This document shows, piece after piece, positions 29,001 to 37,442 of a DNA stretch of 64,000 nt (position 1 is the stretch's first letter; each line of letters begins with the position of its first letter). The position numbers and the translations under genes were made by a program. This stretch comes from Methylocystis sp. B8. GTDB taxonomy: Bacteria; Pseudomonadota; Alphaproteobacteria; Rhizobiales; Beijerinckiaceae. The notes under the pieces were generated by a model, which saw only the letters and a program-made list of their open reading frames with translations, had not been told where the DNA came from and made no database searches. The stretch spans positions 62,001-126,000 of the forward strand of contig NZ_VBTZ01000007.1 of NCBI RefSeq assembly GCF_005771425.1, given 5' to 3'.

Positions 29001-29679
29001 CGCGCTTCGCTTCAGGACCATTCGCCGCCGACTCCGGCCCCTCGGGCGCTGTGGGCGCCTTTGCCGCAACGGGGTGAGCGCCGGCGGAAATGGCGACGGC
29101 GCCGTCTGGATCAACGGAAAGCCGCAAATCCAGATTGAGAACTTCGAGCCGGCGCAGCTTCACCCGGCCGATCAACAGGGAAGGGAAATCGACGGACAGC
29201 TCAGCGCGCGGCGCGGCCACGATCGGACGGCCGTCTTTCTTGACGATGAAATTGTCTACGGAGAGCGTCGGACCATGATCGCCATTGCCGATCGAGGCGG
29301 TGGCGAGCGAGAAGTCGTAGCGGTCGCCCGCCAGTTCATTCAGCGATTGGACGATGCGCGGCGCGAGCCAGGCGAAGGTGATCGAGCCCTGCGACAAAAG
29401 CAGAAAGAAGCCGCCGAACGTCAGCGCGCAAAGCAGCACTGCGGCGAGTCCGCTGAGCAAGATCAGACGACAAACTCCGCGGCGCGGCGCCCAAAAACTC
29501 GGCGGTCGCCACGCTGCGCGACAGGCTCGCGCCATCAAACGCCATGCGGCGTCGACAACGTTTTCGCCGCCGCTAGGCTTGCGCCCTACCCTGTCGGTCA
29601 ACTCGTCTCGCTTTCGGCTCGATCGCAGCTTGGGCGCGGGCAATGGGCCAGATCTTGCCGGCTGGCGCGCAGTCTGCAT
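26089..29679 (-). CDS. Large AsmA-like / DUF3971 (YhdP-type) envelope protein
   Basis: A 1196-residue protein with a basic N-terminus, one membrane helix at about residues 72-95 (LILLSGLAAVLLCALTFGGFFLLL) and a very long periplasmic part. The start of that part (SLNELAGDRYDFSLATASIG) and the C-terminal LSGPEIGLTFDGYIDFQHERLDLVGTYVPAYALNSLLSNIPVVG are typical of DUF3971/AsmA-like C-terminal domains. Members such as YhdP are thought to form lipid-transport bridges between the membranes. It is convergent with tyrS and divergent from bcp, an order known in related genomes. The first 45 residues could be dispensable if a later start is used. Confidence 0.88.
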   Translation of the reverse strand: MQTARQPARSGPLPAPKLRSSRKRDELTDRVGRKPSGGENVVDAAWRLMARACRAAWRPPSFWAPRRGVCRLILLSGLAAVLLCALTFGGFFLLLSQGSITFAWLAPRIVQSLNELAGDRYDFSLATASIGNGDHGPTLSVDNFIVKKDGRPIVAAPRAELSVDFPSLLIGRVKLRRLEVLNLDLRLSVDPDGAVAISAGAHPVAAKAPTAPEGPESAANGPEAKRATLLRDATEALRGLMDLATSPNSPIGALDRLGVAHGRLTIDDRTSDHSIRYEDVTLSLDKGANGMRFSAAANGPSGRWTAVAVAKGAPGGRRDFHAQFRGLSIDEIALAGGFRTTRFDTDAPLSFDLQFALGAGDEILEASGQAEVGRGYFRFDEPDHEPVMIEKVAGVATWDRVGRKVVIAPLVFKAGGLDMTVVGEARPPVGAATIADAASLDGPWTIGLRLKAPTLVAPERRGEKNVRIDSGMLNARLFRDQRQIVIDKFAFSGPETNIALNGAVSWRDDIRITLKMGIEETQIRALARLWPTHVAPSVRAWFVDHVPAGVLRRAQYAADFDGAALTAMRYEQAPPDRSLFAETDIEGAAVTDILPGMAPLTGINGHLRITGQTTSFVASSGVMAIGPGRRLALSAGRFIVANSALRPTPATVEVDVGGDVEAVADLLSLPAIAEHASVPVDRGALKGTIEGRLRVDFETGLTARDEATTFAVDATTSNLVIDRLIGREKLEGGALHIVADGSGLRVNGTGHIYGAPATLDVRRAFGEKGAAQAQVAFTFDDAARQRAGYAIAGVGGPILATIRTPLPVDDVDMQFDLDLTRTNFDNPLPGLVKPPGKPAKASFVLTHRGEGMALEQFIFDAGPTQAQGSIEFGRDGAFRAAHFAQARLSPGDDMHVDAQRAGEAVKIVARGANFDARPMMQGLLRAADRGGKGTIEDLDLDFKSPIVTGHNKQILTNVDLKVERRGGKPRAVAVTGFFGREQVSVGMSRNPNGQPQLEISTNDGGSLLSFLDVYRKMDSGALAATVQLGQSRADGALRIRDFYVRGEPTVRQLMAQSGTARADDRGNYRFDPDLVRVGKLESEFSWSGGQLAVRDGVLSGPEIGLTFDGYIDFQHERLDLVGTYVPAYALNSLLSNIPVVGVVLAGGQHEGVFGLSYRLYGALSSPSINVNPLSAIAPGLMRKIMGVIDGTARMPQ

Positions 29680-29724
29680 TCTACCGTCTGATTTTAGCTG
29701 CAGATGCGACGAAAGGAAGGCGCC

Positions 29725-30228
29725 ATGAACTCAACCGTCACCGCCAAGGCTACGATAAAGGGGACGGCCTTAAAAGAGGGAGACATAGCGCCTGCCTTCG
29801 ATCTCCCGGGGGCGGGAGGAGAAAAGCTGTCTCTTGCAGCGCTCAAGGGCAAGAAAGTCGTCCTCTATTTCTACCCTAAGGACGACACCTCGGGCTGCAC
29901 CAAGGAAGCCATAGATTTCAATGGGCTGCGCGACAAATTTGCGAAGGCGAAGACCGTGATCGTCGGAATGTCGCCCGATCCGATCAAAAGCCACGACAAG
30001 TTTCGGGCGAAATATGAGTTGGCGCTGCCGCTCGCGTCAGATGAGAAAAAAGAGACGCTCAACGCCTATGGCGTCTGGGTCGAGAAGAGCATGTATGGCC
30101 GCAAATATATGGGCGTCGAGCGCACCACGGTGCTGATCGGCCCCGATGGCCGCATCGCCAAAATCTGGCGCAAGGTGAAGGTGCCGGGGCACGCCGAAGA
30201 AGTTTTGGCTGCGGCGAAGGCGCTGTAG
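29725..30228 (+). CDS. bcp: Thioredoxin-dependent peroxiredoxin, Bcp type
   Basis: Cytoplasmic thiol peroxidase that reduces hydroperoxides. The peroxidatic Cys is in DTSGCTKEAIDF. The resolving Cys found five residues later in classic Bcp is Ile here, so it is probably a 1-Cys type. FYPKDDTSGCT and RTTVLIGPDGRIAKIWRKVKV match the family. The start ATG at 29725 has AAGGAAGG upstream; an ATG 21 bases further up is less likely. Length from this start is 167 residues. Confidence 0.94.
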   Translation: MNSTVTAKATIKGTALKEGDIAPAFDLPGAGGEKLSLAALKGKKVVLYFYPKDDTSGCTKEAIDFNGLRDKFAKAKTVIVGMSPDPIKSHDKFRAKYELALPLASDEKKETLNAYGVWVEKSMYGRKYMGVERTTVLIGPDGRIAKIWRKVKVPGHAEEVLAAAKAL

Positions 30229-30250
30229 GCGCCTGCCCGCGGCCGTGACT

Positions 30251-31198
30251 TCAGTTGTGGTCGTGCTCGGCCGCCGGAGCGGCGTCGGCCGGCGGAGCCG
30301 CGCCCGGCCTCAGTTTGGCGATGAGCCTGGCCATATCCTCGGCCCCCTTCTTCGCCGCCATGAGATCCGGCTTCGCCGCCAGCGCCGCGTCATAATCAGC
30401 TTTGGCGCGGGCGAAGTCCTTCTTGGCGCGCCAGGCGTTGGCGCGGTTGACCAGAGCCCCGACATAGTTGGCGTCGATTTTTAGCGCCGCGTCGAAGTCG
30501 GCGATCGCTTTGTCGAATTCGCCCTTGGCGTACAGGCAGGCGCCGCGACCATTGCGCGCCGCCGCGAGTTTCGAATCGCGTTTGGCCGCTTCGGAAAAGG
30601 CGCCAATGGCGCGGTCGTGATCGCCCTTCGCGTGATGCAGGGCGCCAGCCGTGACGAGCGGCGCAGTGGCCTTTGGATCGGCTTTCGCCGCCTCTTCGAG
30701 ATCGGCAAGGGCCTTTTCGACGTCGCCCTTTGCTCGCCAGATGTGGGCGCGTGCGAGAAGCGCCGCGGCGTTCTTCTTGTCGAGGACGATGGCCCGATCA
30801 TAGTCGGCGAGCGCGCTGTCGAGATCGCCCTTGGCGTGATGCGCAGCGCCGCGCGCAGCTAAAACCACCGACGATTTCGGCTCAATCTCCAGCGCCTTGC
30901 CGAAATCTTCAAGCGCGTGCGCATAGTCGCCCTTCGCCTGGTAGGCGCCAGCGCGATTGACATAGGCCGCCGCCTGGTTGTGCGGGGTCTCCTTGTCGAT
31001 CTTTTGAATGACCTGCGTGCATCCGGCGATGCGCGCATCCGGATCTTGAACCCGGCATTGACCCCAGCCTGGGCTGACGCCGCCGCCTTGATGCGTGGCC
31101 AGAGCTGGCGCGCCGACAAGCGCCGAGGCGATGATAAGAATCGCTGGAAACCGCGCCCGCGCGGCCGTTCGCGCAGCGGAACTGAATGATTCATGCAT
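30251..31198 (-). CDS. Exported tetratricopeptide repeat protein
   Basis: A 315-residue exported protein: N-terminal signal (AILIIASALVGAPALA) and then about six TPR units of 34 residues between residues 75 and 285, each with the A-x-G-D-x-x-A-x-x-D pattern (for example AKGDYAHALEDFGKALEIEP). The Cys pair in GQCRVQDPDARIAGCTQVI matches the start of many small rhizobial TPR proteins. The tail is Ala/Pro-rich and ends in HDHN. It probably binds other proteins in the periplasm; no partner is known. Confidence 0.85.
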   Translation of the reverse strand: MHESFSSAARTAARARFPAILIIASALVGAPALATHQGGGVSPGWGQCRVQDPDARIAGCTQVIQKIDKETPHNQAAAYVNRAGAYQAKGDYAHALEDFGKALEIEPKSSVVLAARGAAHHAKGDLDSALADYDRAIVLDKKNAAALLARAHIWRAKGDVEKALADLEEAAKADPKATAPLVTAGALHHAKGDHDRAIGAFSEAAKRDSKLAAARNGRGACLYAKGEFDKAIADFDAALKIDANYVGALVNRANAWRAKKDFARAKADYDAALAAKPDLMAAKKGAEDMARLIAKLRPGAAPPADAAPAAEHDHN

Positions 31199-31418
31199 GT
31201 GTTGGACGTGGCCTCCGGATAGAGTGGCGGCGGCATGCTAACCCAACAGGCGCCGCCCGCAACTGGGAAATGCTGCTTATGTGACAGCCGAGCCTGTCCG
31301 GTTCGCAACCCGCAATTGTGGCCAGGCTGGGCTGGATGCGGCCAAGCCACGCTGAACCGTCTCCAATTCGGCTTAAGGACTTCAGACTCGAAACAAAAAC
31401 GTCTAAAACAGAAGTCAA

Positions 31419-32591
31419 ATGAGTCTTCTCACCACCAAGGCCGAACTGACTGCGGTCTGCGACCGCTTCGCTCAGCATCCCTTCGTAACAGTCGACACCG
31501 AGTTTTTGCGCGAGACGACATTCTGGCCGCGGGTGTGCGTCATCCAGCTCGCATCGCCGGAAGAAGCCGTGGCGATCGACGCCCTCGCCGAGGACCTCGA
31601 TCTAGCGCCGTTTTTCGAGCTGATGGCCAATCCCGACGTCGTCAAAGTGTTCCACGCTGCTCGTCAGGACCTCGAAATCATCTGGCGCCTCGCGCGACTC
31701 ATTCCCGCACCGCTTTTCGACACGCAGGTCGCGGCGATGGTCTGCGGATTCGGCGAGCAAGCCTCCTATCTTGAGCTCGTTAAAGCGATCACGCGCGCCA
31801 ATCTCGACAAGTCTTCGCGTTTCACCGACTGGTCGCGCCGTCCGCTTTCGGAGGCGCAGATCGACTACGCCATCGCCGACGTCACTCATCTTCGCGACAT
31901 TTACGCAGCGCTCCGCGCGCGGCTTGAACGCTCCAATCGCCTTGAATGGCTCGCGGACGAGATGCAGACCCTCACTTCGCCCGCGACCTATGAACAGCAT
32001 CCAGAAAATGCCTGGGAGCGGCTACGCCATCGGGCGCGCAAGCCGCGGGATCTCGCCGTGCTGATGCAGCTTGCCGCCTGGCGCGAATTGGAGGCGCAAA
32101 CACGCGACGTGCCGCGTTCGCGAGTTTTGAAGGACGAGGTGCTCCTAGAAATCGCGCAAGCCGCGCCGCGCTCAATCGAAGCGCTCGGCAATTTGCGCTC
32201 CTTTCCAAAGGGCATGGAGCGCTCGCGCGCGGGGGCGGACATCGTCGCCGCGGTGGAGCGCGGCGTCGCGCGCGACCCGACCACGGTCCCGCGCATCGAG
32301 CGCGATCGACGAAATTCGAACGGCGCGACAGTCGAATTGCTCAAAGTCTTATTGCGTCAGGTGGCGGAAGAGACGGGCGTCGCCGCCAAGATGATCGCGA
32401 CCGTCGACGACCTCGAAGCCATCGCTCAGGACGATGACGCCGACATCCAGGCGCTGAAGGGCTGGCGCCGCGCGATCTTCGGCGAAAAGGCTCTAGAACT
32501 GAAACGTGGGAGGCTCGCGCTGGCGGTGGAAAACGGCCGTGTCGTGACTTTTGACTGGCAAGAGGCCGCCGAACGCGCAACTGCTGAATAA
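31419..32591 (+). CDS. rnd: Ribonuclease D
   Basis: 3'-5' exoribonuclease of the DEDD group that trims tRNA and stable RNA 3' ends. Exo [14 protein letters not shown]; Exo [14 protein letters not shown]; Exo [14 protein letters not shown] (DEDDy type). C-terminal HRDC-like helices follow. Length is 390 residues. The 220 bases upstream (31199-31418) hold no gene I recognise. Confidence 0.94.
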   Translation: MSLLTTKAELTAVCDRFAQHPFVTVDTEFLRETTFWPRVCVIQLASPEEAVAIDALAEDLDLAPFFELMANPDVVKVFHAARQDLEIIWRLARLIPAPLFDTQVAAMVCGFGEQASYLELVKAITRANLDKSSRFTDWSRRPLSEAQIDYAIADVTHLRDIYAALRARLERSNRLEWLADEMQTLTSPATYEQHPENAWERLRHRARKPRDLAVLMQLAAWRELEAQTRDVPRSRVLKDEVLLEIAQAAPRSIEALGNLRSFPKGMERSRAGADIVAAVERGVARDPTTVPRIERDRRNSNGATVELLKVLLRQVAEETGVAAKMIATVDDLEAIAQDDDADIQALKGWRRAIFGEKALELKRGRLALAVENGRVVTFDWQEAAERATAE

Positions 32592-32836
32592 TATGGGGAT
32601 TTTTTATACCGCAGCGCAAAAATAGTCATTTCAACGCGCGTGCCGACGTTGCGATGACCAAAATTTTAGCTTGCTAAAACCTAATTAAATTTCATCATCT
32701 TAAAGAGTTTTTTATCCTGCCTTTTTGCACCGCACTGTTGTCATGGTGCGTTGCAGTATCCATCTTTCGGTTCGAGCGAGACGCGCTGGCTCATGCCCGC
32801 TCGCGCGCCTTTGCTTCGAAGATGGAAAGGAAAGAC
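32592..32836. other. AT-rich gene-free stretch upstream of a small exported protein
   Basis: The region from about 32590 to 32720 is markedly AT-rich for this genome (ATTTTAGCTTGC, CCTAATTAAATTTC, GAGTTTTTTATCC), with several possible -10 hexamers. It probably holds the promoter of the exported protein gene. No RNA gene is recognised. Confidence 0.5.
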
Positions 32837-33226
32837 ATGACCACAGGAAAACGAATTGTCGCGGCGGCGTTCGGCGGAGCGCTGTGCCTTGCAACAAGCT
32901 CGGGCCTGTCCGCCGCCGACGCTTCCGTGACCATGAAGCCACTCATGGCGGCAAGCTTTGACGCCGGGTCAAAGCATGTCGTGAGTTATTTCGCCTCGGG
33001 CGAGAACGGCTGCCGTCTGACGATGATGGTGATCGATTCAGCCCTGGACGAGGAGGCGACGCCCGCGACTCAGGCGACGCGTCTTGTCGTCACCGTTGCG
33101 GATGGGAAAACCGCGCATTTTGACTCGGCGGTAGGCTCGACTTTGCGTTTCAGTTGCGCTCAGGGCGCCGAAACCATGCGGGTCGACAAGATCAACCGGG
33201 TCGCCGCCCACCCCGCGGCCGAATAA
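32837..33226 (+). CDS. Small exported protein, unknown function
   Basis: 129 residues from the ATG at 32837, which has AAGGAAAG upstream. The leader (KRIVAAAFGGALCLATSSGLSAADA) is a signal peptide. The mature domain has two cysteines (ENGCRLTM and LRFSCAQGAET) placed for one disulfide, and alternating hydrophobic patterns consistent with a small beta sandwich. The frame extends upstream to 32738, but that part has no signal character. No family is recognised. Confidence 0.7.
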   Translation: MTTGKRIVAAAFGGALCLATSSGLSAADASVTMKPLMAASFDAGSKHVVSYFASGENGCRLTMMVIDSALDEEATPATQATRLVVTVADGKTAHFDSAVGSTLRFSCAQGAETMRVDKINRVAAHPAAE

Positions 33227-33233
33227 TCGTTGC

Positions 33234-33264
33234 GATGCGGCGACGCCTACGGCGCCGCCGCATC
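33234..33264 (+). terminator. Hairpin after the small exported protein gene
   Basis: Nine-bp arms GATGCGGCG (33234-33242) and CGCCGCATC (33256-33264), with further GGCG/CGCC pairing inside the loop, seven bases after the stop. No T-tract follows, so termination is inferred. Confidence 0.5.
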
Positions 33265-33367
33265 GTGGCTCTATCGAAACCCTGGAATTGACCACGGCTG
33301 GCCTTTGCGTCTGCCGCGGCGCTCGTGACTATGGTTGCGAATAAGACCAGTTCCAGGGAGGGTGAAG

Positions 33368-33733
33368 ATGTCCAGCCTATATGACCGATTGGGCGGGGAA
33401 GGCGCGGTCAACGCGGCCGTTGAGCTTTTCTATCGCAAAGTCCTTGCGGATGGCCGGATCGCGCATTTCTTCGACGGCGTCGACATGGAAGAGCAGATCG
33501 CCAAGCAGAAGGCGTTTCTCACCATGGCTTTCGGCGGACCCAACAATTACACCGGCGCCGACATGCGCAAAGCGCATAAGCGCCTTGTCGAAAGGGGTCT
33601 CAACGATTCGCATGTCGACGCGGTGATTGAAAATCTCAACTACACGCTGCGCGACCTCGGCGTTCCCGAAAAAGAAGTGAAAGAAGTCGCCGATCTCGCC
33701 AATTCAGTGCGCGACGACGTGCTCAATCGCTAG
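33368..33733 (+). CDS. Group 1 truncated haemoglobin
   Basis: A 121-residue 2-over-2 globin that binds haem; the family scavenges NO or handles O2. Visible are SLYDRLGGEGAV, the B10 Tyr (Tyr22 in LFYRKVLAD), the MAFGGPNNYTGADMRKAH block with proximal His70, and a normal C-terminal helix. The ATG at 33368 has GGGAGGG nine bases upstream; an in-frame upstream ATG at 33335 is less likely. Its TAG stop is formed by the first bases of a palindromic repeat. The flavin/2Fe-2S reductase gene follows 118 bases later and is a plausible electron donor. Confidence 0.93.
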   Translation: MSSLYDRLGGEGAVNAAVELFYRKVLADGRIAHFFDGVDMEEQIAKQKAFLTMAFGGPNNYTGADMRKAHKRLVERGLNDSHVDAVIENLNYTLRDLGVPEKEVKEVADLANSVRDDVLNR

Positions 33734-33837
33734 AGCGCGCCGCGAAAAAGTGGGAACCGGTTTTTTGCGTAAAGCGCGCTCTAAGCCATTAGAATCGATC
33801 CCGTTATCTGCGTTCAGGCGAGTCCGCCTGAACGCAG
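33731..33837. repeat. Interspersed palindromic repeat plus a 13-bp-stem hairpin
   Basis: Outer arms TAGAGCGCGC (33731-33740) and GCGCGCTCTA (33774-33783) enclose the GTGGGAACCGGTTTTTTGCG-type core known to me as a frequent alphaproteobacterial intergenic repeat. The haemoglobin TAG stop lies in its first three bases. A second perfect hairpin follows: CTGCGTTCAGGCG (33808-33820) and CGCCTGAACGCAG (33825-33837), loop AGTC. The two structures fill the gap before the reductase gene and may attenuate transcription. Confidence 0.8.
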
Positions 33838-33851
33838 CGTGATCTAGTCTC

Positions 33852-34808
33852 GTGACGCTCATCAGGCGCGAGGGTCGCGCGGTCGATGTTGCGCCGGGCG
33901 AAACTGTACTTGAAGCGCTGCTGCGCGTGGGCATAGACGCGCCGCATTCGTGCCGCGCCGGCAATTGTCAGAGCTGCATGCATCGGGCGATTGACGGCGC
34001 GCCGCCGCCGGAATCACAGTCGGGCCTGACCGACGCGCAAAAGGCGATGGGCTATTTTCTGCCCTGCATATGCCGCCCGACGACGCCTCTGACGATCCTG
34101 CGCCCCGATGATCTCGGCGTGAGTCTTGAAGCGGTCGTTCAGGCGATCGATTCGTTGAGCGACGACATCGTGCGCTTACGGATTGAGGCTGAGGGATTCG
34201 CCTATCGGCCAGGTCAGTTCATCGAACTCAGCGCAGGCGAAGACCTCAGGCGTCATTATTCGCTTGCGAGCCACCCTGAGGAAGACCCTTTCCTCGAAAT
34301 GCACATTCGACTCCATCAGGACGGGCGAATGAGCCGTCACTTGGCGGAAACCCTGCAACCCGGCGATAAGGTGCATGTCGCAGGACCTTCGGGCTCGTGT
34401 TTTTACGAGGGCGTGAATGTGGATCAGCCGATGCTGCTCATCGGCGCAGGCACGGGTCTCGCACCGATCTATGGCGTGCTGCGCGACGCGCTTCACAAAG
34501 GGCATCGTGGGCCGATCCGGCTTTATCACGGCGCCCGCAGCCGCAAAGGCTTGTATCTTTCTGACGAATTGCAGGCGCTTTCCGACGCGCGCGACAATGT
34601 CAACTATCGCCCCTGCGCATTCGATCCGTCAGCGCCGCATGGCGGCGACGTTGCGGCGACGGCGCTCGAAGCGGAGCAAAGCGTCTCGGAGGCCGCAATT
34701 TTTCTCTGCGGCGGGGAAAATCTTGTGAAGCGCTTGAAGCGCGAATTGTTCATGCGCGGCGCGAGCCTGAAGAACATTCGGTCGGACGCCTTCACGCCGG
34801 CGCGCTGA
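33852..34808 (+). CDS. 2Fe-2S ferredoxin / FAD / NAD(P)H oxidoreductase
   Basis: A 318-residue electron-transfer protein with a plant-type ferredoxin domain first and a ferredoxin-reductase module after it. Cluster ligands are Cys34, Cys39, Cys42 and Cys72 (Cx4Cx2Cx29C). The flavin site is RHYSLAS (about residue 134); the NAD(P) site is LLIGAGTGLAP (about residue 197); CGGENLVK lies near the C-terminus. The layout is that of phenol/methane monooxygenase reductases (MmoC/DmpP type). The start is GTG at 33852. The neighbour is a truncated haemoglobin, so a globin reductase role (for example NO dioxygenation) is an attractive inference. No oxygenase subunits are adjacent. Confidence 0.9.
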   Translation: MTLIRREGRAVDVAPGETVLEALLRVGIDAPHSCRAGNCQSCMHRAIDGAPPPESQSGLTDAQKAMGYFLPCICRPTTPLTILRPDDLGVSLEAVVQAIDSLSDDIVRLRIEAEGFAYRPGQFIELSAGEDLRRHYSLASHPEEDPFLEMHIRLHQDGRMSRHLAETLQPGDKVHVAGPSGSCFYEGVNVDQPMLLIGAGTGLAPIYGVLRDALHKGHRGPIRLYHGARSRKGLYLSDELQALSDARDNVNYRPCAFDPSAPHGGDVAATALEAEQSVSEAAIFLCGGENLVKRLKRELFMRGASLKNIRSDAFTPAR

Positions 34809-34818
34809 TCGCGCACTC

Positions 34819-35862
34819 TTAATGCGATAGGAATTTGAACGGTTCGGCCGGAACGAATTTATCCGAAACCTCGCCGGAAAGAATCGGATTGCCAACCAGA
34901 TCGAGCTTCGCTGGTTTTGCGCCCGGTTCGAGCTTCAGTTTCGTCAGCTCCACCCAAAAAATTGCGGGGTTGAGCGTCGGCTCGAAATAATAGAGCCGGT
35001 CCTTGATGTCGGTGACCGAGCGCCATCGCGTCGAGGCGATGTTGGGCTCCTGCGGCGTGGAGATCCCAAGCGGCACCGAGGCGTTCCGAATGATGGAAAA
35101 AACGCTGGCGATCGCAACGCGCCTGTCCTCGACTTTCGGCGTCGCGTTTAAGTTCCAACTGGCGCGGGCGAAGCGATCGGACGCCCGATGCGTGCCAGGA
35201 AGGAAATTCGACCCGCCGATCTCGACCCAATAGGTGTTGAGCGCAAGCTGCTGATCGAAGGGCGGCGAATTGGTCATCACCGTGTATTTGCGGTCGTGAT
35301 GGATGACGAGTTTTCCGCCCAGATATTCGAGGATGGCGCTGTCGCCCGATTGATCGGCGAGCGCCATATGGCTTGCCGCTTTCACGCCGCCCGGAAGATC
35401 GGGCGCGACGATCGCAAAAGGCTCCTTTTGCAGCGCTTTCACCGCATCCGCCACGGTGGCGTAATTGTCGAGGACATATTGCGTCCAGCCGCCGACGGAA
35501 AGCAGCGGCTTTCTTGACGCTTTCGGGTCTCCGTAATCCGCCTCGGCAAGATAGAGAAGATTAGCTGCGAGGCCCGCCTCGTTTATGCCTTCAGCCGTCG
35601 CGGCGTCGTAAAAATCGGCGATGAGCGAACCATATTTCGACGTCCATTTAATCGAACCGGGACCAACGCCGCCGTCGCGCGCCATGCCACGCGGAAACGA
35701 CCATAGGTTTGTTCGCGGATCGACGTCCCAATCCATCGTCCGGCCGACGACATAGTCCTTGTCAGCGGTCCCATAGAGCACGCGCGTGCAGGCGTCAGCG
35801 CTCGCGCTCATCAATGCCAGCGCGACGCCGGCCAGAGGCCATTTCGCAAATTTCCTTTTCAC
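34819..35862 (-). CDS. Exported linear amide C-N hydrolase (choloylglycine hydrolase / penicillin V acylase family)
   Basis: Ntn hydrolase of 347 residues. A signal peptide (MKRKFAKWPLAGVALALMSASADA) ends directly before Cys25, so cleavage would expose the catalytic N-terminal Cys. Arg41 and Asp44 in VGRTMDWD sit +16 and +19 from it, the spacing found in penicillin V acylase and bile salt hydrolase. The EGINEAGLAANLLYL motif is also present. Gram-negative members of this branch hydrolyse acyl-homoserine lactones as well as penicillin V, so quorum-signal degradation is possible. The gene stands alone between the reductase gene and ppx. Confidence 0.88.
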   Translation of the reverse strand: MKRKFAKWPLAGVALALMSASADACTRVLYGTADKDYVVGRTMDWDVDPRTNLWSFPRGMARDGGVGPGSIKWTSKYGSLIADFYDAATAEGINEAGLAANLLYLAEADYGDPKASRKPLLSVGGWTQYVLDNYATVADAVKALQKEPFAIVAPDLPGGVKAASHMALADQSGDSAILEYLGGKLVIHHDRKYTVMTNSPPFDQQLALNTYWVEIGGSNFLPGTHRASDRFARASWNLNATPKVEDRRVAIASVFSIIRNASVPLGISTPQEPNIASTRWRSVTDIKDRLYYFEPTLNPAIFWVELTKLKLEPGAKPAKLDLVGNPILSGEVSDKFVPAEPFKFLSH

Positions 35863-35915
35863 GTTAAATTCCCTTCACATCTAATCGAGTCTTAAAATAT
35901 AGAGGCCTCGCGCCT

Positions 35916-37442
35916 TCACGGCGCAATTTCGATCTGCGCATCGACGCCCATGAGCTTGCCGAGCGCCTTCAAACGATTGAGCACACGCTCGCTCGCAAGA
36001 TCGGCGTAAGCTTGCGGCAAGGTGAGCGTCGCCACGCGATCGCAGACCCGCAGGCGCGTGCGCGGCAGCACGCCGGGCATCGACGCCGACAATAAATAGG
36101 CGACGCGCATCAGGGCCCCGAGAATGCGAGCGCGCGCAAAAAGACGCGTGGTCAGCAGCGTGCGCAAATCAGAAAGACCCTCAGCCCCATCAAGCCCTTC
36201 GTGACGAAATACGATCGCGAGCGAGAGAAACGCGCGGCCGGGATGATCGATCGCGACAAAGGGCCCTTGCGTCACGATATTCATGGCGCGCTGCGCGCGA
36301 TATTCGGGATGGGCGCGCCAGGCGATGTCGGAGAGCAGACAGGCGGCGTGGCGCAACCGGCGCTCCTCCGCCGTCTCGTCGATTCCGCTCTTGTCCATAT
36401 AGGCGTCGGTCCAATCGACGAGCTCGTCGCCGTAGCCCGGCGCGCGGGCAAATGTCGCTTCCAGTTCGCGCGTCGCCGCGAGCAACGGATCGATGCGCCG
36501 CTCGGCAGACGGCAGGCGCTCATACAACATGCCTTCGCGAACGCCGGCGGCGGAGATGACGATCTCGCGAGGCTTGGCGCGGCGGATGATCTCATCAAGC
36601 ACGATCGCGCCATAGGCGAGCAACGGCCGACGCGCCGCCGAGACGACGTTGATGTCTTCGAGCGCCTCGCTGTCGATATGTTCGACGAGCGCGGCGAAAT
36701 CTGCGGCTTCGCTCGTCTGGATGCGGTAATGATGCATCACGCCGAGCGGATAGTTGCGCTGACGCATGTGAAGCTTCGCGAGCGAGCGCCAGGTGCCGCC
36801 CACTGCGTAAAAAGTGCGGCCCTTGAGATGTTCGATGGGCTTGGCGTCCGCGAGGGCCTTGCGGGCGATGCGCGTCGCCTCTCGCATGGAGCGCCGAGAG
36901 GCGTCCATTAAGGCCAGTCCGCCGAGCGGCAAAGTGACGCCCTTGCCAAGCGTCTCCTTATGGACGTCGATCAATTCCAGCGAACCGCCGCCGAGATCGC
37001 CGACGACGCCATCGGGCTCGTGAATTGCTGAAACAACGCCATGGGCGGAAAGCTCCGCCTCGCGACGTCCAGACAGCAGGGAAATGTCACGCTGAATGGC
37101 GTCGCGCGCCGCTTCGAGAAACACGGTGCCATTTTTGGCGTCGCGCGCCGCGGCCGTGGCGATCACCTCAATGTCGTTGACGCCCATCGTTTCGCATAAC
37201 GCACGATAGCGGCGTAGCGCTTTCAGCGCCTTGTCTATGCCATCGTCTGGCAGCCGCCCCGTCGTGACGACGCCCTTGCCGAGCCCGCACATCGCCTTTT
37301 CATTAAAGATCGGGGTCAGCGCGCGGGCGAGCGCCTGATAGGCGACGAGACGCACCGAATTCGAGCCGATATCGACGATGGCGACTGGTTTCGGCGCGGA
37401 GTCGGAGCGCTGCGTCAGATGACGCCGCAGCTTCTCAAGCAT
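35916..37442 (-). CDS. ppx: Exopolyphosphatase / Ppx-GppA phosphatase
   Basis: Removes terminal phosphate from polyphosphate, or from pppGpp in GppA-like members. The ASKHA fold begins with [15 protein letters not shown] (about residue 23), followed by [16 protein letters not shown] and an HD-like C-terminal region. Length is 508 residues. The ATG at 37442 lies 8 bases inside the end of ppk, so the two are coupled. With ppk upstream, synthesis and breakdown of polyphosphate are encoded together. Confidence 0.94.
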   Translation of the reverse strand: MLEKLRRHLTQRSDSAPKPVAIVDIGSNSVRLVAYQALARALTPIFNEKAMCGLGKGVVTTGRLPDDGIDKALKALRRYRALCETMGVNDIEVIATAAARDAKNGTVFLEAARDAIQRDISLLSGRREAELSAHGVVSAIHEPDGVVGDLGGGSLELIDVHKETLGKGVTLPLGGLALMDASRRSMREATRIARKALADAKPIEHLKGRTFYAVGGTWRSLAKLHMRQRNYPLGVMHHYRIQTSEAADFAALVEHIDSEALEDINVVSAARRPLLAYGAIVLDEIIRRAKPREIVISAAGVREGMLYERLPSAERRIDPLLAATRELEATFARAPGYGDELVDWTDAYMDKSGIDETAEERRLRHAACLLSDIAWRAHPEYRAQRAMNIVTQGPFVAIDHPGRAFLSLAIVFRHEGLDGAEGLSDLRTLLTTRLFARARILGALMRVAYLLSASMPGVLPRTRLRVCDRVATLTLPQAYADLASERVLNRLKALGKLMGVDAQIEIAP

